From Deltaproteobacteria bacterium (GTDB lineage: Bacteria; Desulfobacterota; Desulfuromonadia; Desulfuromonadales; Geopsychrobacteraceae): 64,000 nt of DNA. Positions within the stretch are counted from its first letter, which is position 1, and every line of letters starts with the position of its first letter. The stretch is taken from contig JAGYPB010000003.1 of the NCBI GenBank assembly GCA_018399135.1, positions 23,639 to 87,638 on the forward strand. Reading direction: 5' to 3'. The notes beneath the pieces are model-generated. The model searched no databases, had not been told where the DNA came from, and saw only the letters and a program-made list of their open reading frames with translations. A program made the translations under genes and the position numbers. Shown here in pieces: positions 58,181 through 64,000 of this stretch.

Positions 58181-58855
58181 ATGGATCCCCTTTATTCCCT
58201 GGCATTAATGACCGGATTATTCGGCTCCGCCCACTGCATTGGTATGTGCGGCGGTATTGTTACCGCACTATCGCTGACCGCCGATGGGCGCAACAGCGGC
58301 CCCTTGTTTCATCTGCTCTATAATGTCGGCAGAACAGTCACTTACGGACTGATCGGCCTGGTAGTCGGCTGGCTCGGTTCGGCTCTGGCAATGAGCGGTT
58401 CTTATCAGCTGGTGACCCTGGGGCTGTTGATTTTCAGTGATATTCTTGTCATCCTGATTGGACTCGGTAGCGTCGGCCTGTTTAAACGGATCAATATCAT
58501 GGCCCTCGAGTTTGCCGGGCCGATTCAGTATTTGTCACGTGCGGTCAAAGGCTTGCGTAGATTACCTCCGGCGTTGTCGGCTCTGCCACTGGGGATGCTG
58601 TTCGGTTTTTTGCCTTGTGGGCTGTTATACGCTATGGCGATTACCGCCGCCGGTAGCGCTGACCCGCTACGGGGAGGTATCACCATGGTCGCTTTTGGTG
58701 TTGGCACCATTCCCTCCCTGTTTCTGGTCGGGAGTGCCGCTCAGTGGTTCAGCCGCAAGCGCAACTGGATGCTGAAAGGGGCTGGGTTGCTGGTTGCCCT
58801 GATGGGTTGTTATAATTTGTTCCGGCATCTGACCATGGATGTTGTTTGTCATTAG
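58181..58855 (+). CDS. Sulfite exporter TauE/SafE-family (cytochrome biogenesis-like) membrane protein
   Basis: GLFGSAHCIGMCGGIV, GMLFGFLPCGLLYAM. Confidence 0.88.
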   Translation: MDPLYSLALMTGLFGSAHCIGMCGGIVTALSLTADGRNSGPLFHLLYNVGRTVTYGLIGLVVGWLGSALAMSGSYQLVTLGLLIFSDILVILIGLGSVGLFKRINIMALEFAGPIQYLSRAVKGLRRLPPALSALPLGMLFGFLPCGLLYAMAITAAGSADPLRGGITMVAFGVGTIPSLFLVGSAAQWFSRKRNWMLKGAGLLVALMGCYNLFRHLTMDVVCH

Positions 58856-58885
58856 CAGACTGTTTAAATCAATCTGGAGAAGTCG

Positions 58886-59998
58886 ATGGAAGAATCAGTC
58901 AATAAGCTCATTGTTCAGTTTTTGAATACGCTTAATCTTGATGGAAATTATGCCTGGATCATTCAGGCTTTTATTGTTGTCCTGCTGACATCCTTAGCCA
59001 GTTATGGGGTCAAAAGGACTTTTGATCGTCTTGAAAAAACGGCACAGACTACCAAAACCTTTTGGGATGATTTACTCATCAGCTCAGCTCGCAAACCGGT
59101 ACGGATTTTTATCTGGCTCAATGGTCTGTTATGGGCAACTGAAGTTGTCCGTCAAGTTTCGAATGAGCCGATTTTTAATTTTATCGATCCGATCCGTGAA
59201 GTTTCCTTTATTGTGATTTTTGCCTGGTTTATGACAGGCTTGATCAATAAGGGTGAAGCGACAATTCAAAGCCCAAAACGAGTGAAAAAACCCCTTGATG
59301 CAACAACCGCATCGGCTCTGGGCAAATTATTACGGTTATCGGTGCTGATAACGACAGCGCTTGTTGTCCTGCAGACATTGGGCTTTAGTATTTCAGGTGT
59401 GTTGGCTTTTGGTGGTATCGGTGGTATCGCCGTCGGTTTTGCTGCCAAGGATCTACTCGCCAATTTTTTCGGTGGCTTGATGATCTATCTGGATCAACCA
59501 TTCAGGGTCGGCGATTGGGTGCGCTCGCCCGATAAAGAGATTGAGGGGACAGTTGAAAACATCGGCTGGCGTCTGACTTGTATCCGAACCTTTGACAAGC
59601 GCCCTTTATATGTTCCCAATGCAACGTTTGCCACAATTTCTGTGGAAAATCCGTCGCGGATGACTAACCGGCGTATTTTTGAAAACATCGGGGTGCGTTA
59701 TGCTGACGGCAATAAAGTCGTCACTATCGTCAAGCAGGTCAAAAAGATGCTGTGTTCGCATCCGGACATCGCTGCCGATCTGACGATGATCGTCAATGTG
59801 AATCGCTTTGCCGCTTCTTCCATCGATTTTATGGTCTACACCTTTACCAAAACCACGAACTGGGTGGAATTTCATGGCATCAAAGAGGACGTGATGCTCA
59901 AGATTATGGGGATTATTGAAGATAACGGGGCAGAGATTGCTTACCCGACCCAGACGATTCATCTCGAATCACCGGAACCCGATCCGCAGGAACAGTAG
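58886..59998 (+). CDS. MscS-family mechanosensitive channel
   Basis: GGIAVGFAAKDLLANFFGGLMIYLDQPFRVGDWV, VPNATFATISVENPSRM. Confidence 0.94.
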   Translation: MEESVNKLIVQFLNTLNLDGNYAWIIQAFIVVLLTSLASYGVKRTFDRLEKTAQTTKTFWDDLLISSARKPVRIFIWLNGLLWATEVVRQVSNEPIFNFIDPIREVSFIVIFAWFMTGLINKGEATIQSPKRVKKPLDATTASALGKLLRLSVLITTALVVLQTLGFSISGVLAFGGIGGIAVGFAAKDLLANFFGGLMIYLDQPFRVGDWVRSPDKEIEGTVENIGWRLTCIRTFDKRPLYVPNATFATISVENPSRMTNRRIFENIGVRYADGNKVVTIVKQVKKMLCSHPDIAADLTMIVNVNRFAASSIDFMVYTFTKTTNWVEFHGIKEDVMLKIMGIIEDNGAEIAYPTQTIHLESPEPDPQEQ

Positions 59999-60047
59999 TT
60001 CTGAACTGCAGGTCATATTGATACTCAATACCCAAGGAGACAGGAAC

Positions 60048-60332
60048 ATGGCAAAGGCAAGCGCGCGGCACATTCTGGTACCATCAGAGGCAGACTGTAA
60101 TACCTTAAAAAAAATGATCGAAGGCGGCGAGGATTTTGCCGACGTGGCGAAACAGCACTCAAAATGTCCTTCCGGCAAGCAGGGGGGTGCGCTGGGCGAA
60201 TTTTCCCCCGGGCAGATGGTCAAGGAGTTTGACGAGGTGGTTTTTTCCGGTGACATCGGCAAGGTGCTGGGGCCGGTCAAGACCCAGTTCGGTTATCATC
60301 TGATTGAGATTACCAGCCGCACCGACTCATAA
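60048..60332 (+). CDS. Parvulin-type peptidyl-prolyl isomerase
   Basis: ARHILVPSEADCNTLKKMIEGGEDFADVAKQHSKCPSGKQGGALGEFSPGQMVKEFD. Confidence 0.95.
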   Translation: MAKASARHILVPSEADCNTLKKMIEGGEDFADVAKQHSKCPSGKQGGALGEFSPGQMVKEFDEVVFSGDIGKVLGPVKTQFGYHLIEITSRTDS

Positions 60333-60352
60333 GATTCTGGATATCAACTAAT

Positions 60353-60508
60353 TGATGCTTTTGCAAAAAAGCATCAGGTGGGATGACTAAGCAAAAAGCG
60401 CCAAATGCAAGGCGCGCTATTGTTGAACAATGAGACGTACTTATGTACGTCGAAGCAGCGAAATGATGGCAGCAACGCCGCAGTTGGTGAGTTTTTGCGA
60501 CGCCATCA
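60353..60508 (-). repeat. Dispersed repeat family A, copy 3 (reverse orientation)
   Basis: Reverse complement GATGGCGTCGCAAAAACTCACCAACTGCGGCGTTGCTGCC...GACGTACATAAGTACGTCTCATTG...GCGCGCCTTGCATTTGGCGCTTTTTGCTTAGTCATCC...TGATGCTTTTTTGCAAAAGCATCA. Confidence 0.93.
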
Positions 60509-60509
60509 C

Positions 60510-61382
60510 CTATTTGCGTAGTGCCAGGGAGGCGTTGGCCGAAAAAATCAGAAAGGTGCCGATCCAGCCGGTAGCTGTCAGAACCGGATCAGCAACCAGC
60601 AGCGGACCGAGCAGGGCGGCCATGAGGATGCGGCTGGAGGAAAGAATGGATCCTTCCACCGCGGTAACAAAGACGAAGCCGTAGGTCAGCAGGTATTGCC
60701 CTAACACGCCGGCAACGGAACAGCTGAGTAAAAACAGGAGTTCGGTGCTGTCTGGCAGGAAGATGGTATCGTGAAATAATATCAGGATAAAGACCATTCC
60801 CAGACCAAACATGTAAAGCAGAATGGTCTGGGAATCATGGTACTGACGACTGATATTCAGGTAGATAATTGCCGCGGCGGCAGTCATGCCAGATGCCATT
60901 CCCCATAAACTGCCCGAGCCAAAATTCATGTCCCCCGGCGCCAGCACGAGCCAGATGCCGGTGAAGGCAACAAAAACAATGATAAAAGACACCAGATCGC
61001 GCTGCCCGCGCAGGAAAAACCAGGAAAACAGAGCAACAAACAACGGATAGGTCATGTTGAGAATATTGGCCTGGGCTACCGATCCGACTTCGACGGCTTT
61101 GTAAAAGCAGAAAACTGCGGCTGTATTGGTAACGGCGCGACCGATAAGATAATGGTGATTGCGAGGTTTGACTGGTTGTCGTTGCAGCAGCATCGTGGAA
61201 GCTACGACGATTAAGCCAAGGAGAAAGCGGGCAAAAACGTAATAGGCTGACGCAATCTCGACATAGGCCACGCCCCAGCGGATGATCAGGGTAGCGAGGT
61301 AAAAGAAAAAGGCCGAGCCTAGTACCGCACACCAGCCGATGGCTTGACGGGATGTTGTGGGTGGGGGACCGGGCAAGATCAT
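60510..61382 (-). CDS. EamA/DMT-family transporter
   Basis: Ten-TM-like pattern, two EamA repeats. Confidence 0.88.
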   Translation of the reverse strand: MILPGPPPTTSRQAIGWCAVLGSAFFFYLATLIIRWGVAYVEIASAYYVFARFLLGLIVVASTMLLQRQPVKPRNHHYLIGRAVTNTAAVFCFYKAVEVGSVAQANILNMTYPLFVALFSWFFLRGQRDLVSFIIVFVAFTGIWLVLAPGDMNFGSGSLWGMASGMTAAAAIIYLNISRQYHDSQTILLYMFGLGMVFILILFHDTIFLPDSTELLFLLSCSVAGVLGQYLLTYGFVFVTAVEGSILSSSRILMAALLGPLLVADPVLTATGWIGTFLIFSANASLALRK

Positions 61383-61389
61383 ACGCAGT

Positions 61390-62304
61390 TCAACGCCCTT
61401 CCAGCGTATGGAGGAGGTCGAGCATCATCCGGTTTGCGGGAACGGGGATGTCGTATTTCTCACCGAGTCTGACCACTTTGCCGGCAAACATATCGACTTC
61501 GGTACGGCGTCCCGCTTCTACATCCTGGAGCATGGAGGTTTTGCCTATGGGTGACAGGGCATTGAGCACCGGCGGCCAGGCCAGAAGATCTTGTTCTGTG
61601 AGGTTGATGCCTTGAGCCTGGGCCAGGGTGATGACTTCCTGCATCAGGGTGTCAACCACGGTGCGGGCACTGGCGGATTGCTGAAAGACTCCATAAGGGG
61701 CCCTCAGGATGGCCGATGCCTGATTGATGCCGACATTGACCATAAATTTCCACCATAGCATCCGCAGCATGTCAGTTGGTGTTTCCCAAGGGAGATCAGC
61801 ATCGTCGAGGGCCTTCTGGATTTCGCCGATCAGAGGATCTTCCCCATCATTACGAGCTCTGCCGAAAATAAGCCGACCGGCATTGGCGACGGTCACCAGT
61901 CCTTTGTCACGAACCGCGTCTATACCCACTGCAACACAGTAAAGTATCTGACCGCTACCGCAGCCTGTAGCGATCTCCTCTTCGCTTGATAGCCCGTTCA
62001 TTACCGAAAGAACAAGCGTTTCCGGGCCGACCTGGGAGCGAATCAGCGGCATGGCATCGGCAAGTTGATAATCTTTCAGGGCGACGATGACAAGATCAGC
62101 AGGCCCCCGGCATTGGCAGGGGGCAATGACATCGACTCGGAAGTGGTCACCGTTAACCCTCAACCCCTCCCTGCGTAAGGTTTCTCCTCGGCCTCCTTCA
62201 GCTGCTACCGCGACGGAGAATTTTCCACAGCGGATAAAGCGACTTGCGTAAAAAGCACCGAGAGCACCGGCACCGACAATAATGATTTTTTCAATAGAAT
62301 GCAT
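61390..62304 (-). CDS. 2-dehydropantoate 2-reductase family protein
   Basis: IIIVGAGALGAFYASRF, LWWKFMVNVGINQASAIL. Confidence 0.92.
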   Translation of the reverse strand: MHSIEKIIIVGAGALGAFYASRFIRCGKFSVAVAAEGGRGETLRREGLRVNGDHFRVDVIAPCQCRGPADLVIVALKDYQLADAMPLIRSQVGPETLVLSVMNGLSSEEEIATGCGSGQILYCVAVGIDAVRDKGLVTVANAGRLIFGRARNDGEDPLIGEIQKALDDADLPWETPTDMLRMLWWKFMVNVGINQASAILRAPYGVFQQSASARTVVDTLMQEVITLAQAQGINLTEQDLLAWPPVLNALSPIGKTSMLQDVEAGRRTEVDMFAGKVVRLGEKYDIPVPANRMMLDLLHTLEGR

Positions 62305-62352
62305 GGCGATGTTTCTGAAAAATGAGGGATAGCTGTAGCCGTACAGCGGAGT

Positions 62353-62862
62353 TCAGGATGTTTTCTTACGGCGGAAAAGTCCGGTTTTCAGACTCGATAC
62401 CCGGTCAAGAAAGAGCAGCCCATCAAGGTGATCAATTTCATGCTGGATGGCTATCGCTTCAAATTCTTCAGCGCGGATAACCTGGCGCTGGTTGTTCTCA
62501 TCCTGATACTGGACAACAATGGATTCAGCCCGGGTAACATTGCCGGTATAGTCTGGAACGGACATGCAGCCCTCGCGCGCTTCGCAGGTTCCTTCGCGTT
62601 CAATAATTTCCGGGTTGACCATCTGCATCAGGCCGTGATTTTCCTGCTTTTTCCCCAGTTTGCTGCTTGATACATCGACCACGACAGCACGGCGCAGATC
62701 ACCAATCTGCGGTGCCGCAATACCAACCGAATGGCCGGCCGCGACCATGGTGTCGACCAGATCCTGAAGCAGGCTGCGGACGGAATCGTCAAAATGATCT
62801 ATCGTCACTGAAATTTCTTTGAGCAGTGGATCCGGATACACCAGAACAGTTTTTACAGCCAT
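62353..62862 (-). CDS. def: Peptide deformylase
   Basis: GHSVGIAAPQIGDLRR, REGCMSVPDY, IQHEIDHLDGLLFLD. Confidence 0.95.
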   Translation of the reverse strand: MAVKTVLVYPDPLLKEISVTIDHFDDSVRSLLQDLVDTMVAAGHSVGIAAPQIGDLRRAVVVDVSSSKLGKKQENHGLMQMVNPEIIEREGTCEAREGCMSVPDYTGNVTRAESIVVQYQDENNQRQVIRAEEFEAIAIQHEIDHLDGLLFLDRVSSLKTGLFRRKKTS

Positions 62863-62865
62863 TTG

Positions 62866-63405
62866 TTACAACTCCACGGCAATCAATGAACGTACAGAAA
62901 TATCCACCTGCAATTGTTTCTTTAATGCTGTCATCCAGTTTTCCACGGCATCGATTTCAATGTTTGGTGGCAGGATCGCTTCAATCATCATGACATAAAC
63001 TGGTTTTTCTGTTGTGCCGATGAGTTTGGTATTTAGATCGGTAATATTGATCTGATACTCTCCCAGAACCTTGGCCACCTGATAGACAATTCCCGGTTTG
63101 TCAGCACCGTAAACGGAAATCATACATTGTTCGCCTTCCAGGTCAGGGCTGATTTCCCCACCTGGCTTCATGGTGCGGATGAACACCGACAGGTTGGTTT
63201 CCTCAAGATGACTGAAGTCTTCTTCGAACTGATCCTTGGAGGTGATATTCGGGTTGGAGATGATCAGGATCATGGAGAATTGGCCACCTAAAATCGAGCA
63301 GCTTGAATCTGCGATATTGAACCCGAGGCGGTAGAGAATTTCCGTTACCTGGGCAACGATACCGGGACGATCACGGCCAATAATGGTCAGGGCAAAATAT
63401 TGCAT
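62866..63405 (-). CDS. ACT-domain protein (GcvR-like)
   Basis: ALTIIGRDRPGIVAQVTEILYRLGFNIADSSCSIL; second ACT repeat VYGADKPGIVYQVAKVLG. Confidence 0.9.
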   Translation of the reverse strand: MQYFALTIIGRDRPGIVAQVTEILYRLGFNIADSSCSILGGQFSMILIISNPNITSKDQFEEDFSHLEETNLSVFIRTMKPGGEISPDLEGEQCMISVYGADKPGIVYQVAKVLGEYQINITDLNTKLIGTTEKPVYVMMIEAILPPNIEIDAVENWMTALKKQLQVDISVRSLIAVEL

Positions 63406-63515
63406 GGTGTCTCCTCCTTGATGATAAATAAATGGTAGAAAAGGATAATGCCTGATTTGCTGAGGGTAGGCAAGGGTGGAGAGACACAGATGAATGGCTC
63501 TACAAAAAATTAAAG

Positions 63516-64000
63516 CTAACCTGCAATGCGATCCACAATCAACACCGTGAACAAGAGGGCCATCGACAGATTCACCAGATGAAAGCGCCGCAGGGCGATC
63601 TCTTCGGTAGAGCCAGATCGTGTGTTGATAAGGCCAGCAAGCAACATGAGCAATCCGGATAATAGAATGGTCGTGACAAAGGGGTGGGCAATAAACCCGA
63701 ACAGGGGAAAGAGCAGGTAGCAGAGAAACAGACCGGCAATCCAGCAGTTGTTGATCTGTAGTAGTCGCTCGGTTGGAATAGAGCGAAACAAGTTCGGCAA
63801 GCCGCTGCGCTGCAGATCATCGCGATAGCGACACAACAATAGCCAGGTGTGAGGAATCTGCCATACAAACAGGGTGCCGGCAAGAATGATCGCCGGCTGG
63901 GTCAGTAGCGACCCCCCCGCAGCGGTCCAGCCGATGAGTGGCGGCAGGGCACCACAAACGGCGCCAGGCAGGGCAGCAAAAGCCGTCCTGCGTTTAAGTG
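63516..64000 (-). CDS. ctaB: Protoheme IX farnesyltransferase, truncated by window end
   Basis: Minus strand open to the window edge: LKRRTAFAALPGAVCGALPPLIGWTAAGG...GTLFVWQIPHTWLLLCRYRDDLQRSGLPNL. Confidence 0.9.
   Translation of the reverse strand, partial: LKRRTAFAALPGAVCGALPPLIGWTAAGGSLLTQPAIILAGTLFVWQIPHTWLLLCRYRDDLQRSGLPNLFRSIPTERLLQINNCWIAGLFLCYLLFPLFGFIAHPFVTTILLSGLLMLLAGLINTRSGSTEEIALRRFHLVNLSMALLFTVLIVDRIAG

Noticed and set aside
1-64000. CRISPR arrays, rRNA genes, intact tRNAs, integrases or transposases
   Set aside because: Looked for regularly spaced repeats and typical motifs; none seen. Only the truncated tRNA-Glu was found.

Overview
The 64 kb window is chromosomal DNA from a Gram-negative anaerobe. 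Gene content and style look Desulfuromonadales/Geobacter-like, but this is inference and no search was run. It is mostly housekeeping sequence. Main blocks: a 14-subunit complex I operon (6839-20930) with NuoB, NuoC and NuoD fused in one ORF; a signalling locus at 21.6-28.0 kb (HDOD, BioD/DRTGG P-loop protein, TPR, histidine kinase, response regulator-DUF4388, two roadblock-like proteins); FKBP, rhomboid, SprT-like, Bcp and MazG-like genes; a FadR-family regulator; two two-component systems; a thiolase-like protein; prmA/rsmE; dapF, HAD, nfo, dtd; a translationally coupled BioB-like radical-SAM plus NitT/TauT-type ABC operon; an Fe-S oxidoreductase that may be fused to a VTT membrane domain; a PA2779/PA2778 pair; acyl-CoA synthetase; NosL-like, TauE/SafE-like and MscS proteins; peptide deformylase; and a truncated ctaB. 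Non-coding structure not explained by the genes: a ~150-bp dispersed repeat in three copies (family A); a second repeat family with GTAWCTGTTCAGC ends (family B, three copies plus a half-copy that supplies the nfo stop codon); a perfect 28-bp-stem hairpin between vapC and rnhA; a 3'-truncated tRNA-Glu(UUC) remnant upstream of vapBC; and a terminator-like hairpin inside the signal-peptide codons of the PA2778-type lipoprotein. Several tight clusters of frameshifts (3.9-5.1, 9.9, 16.6-18.0, 40.3-41.2, 50.5-51.2 kb) suggest local sequence-quality problems or gene decay.
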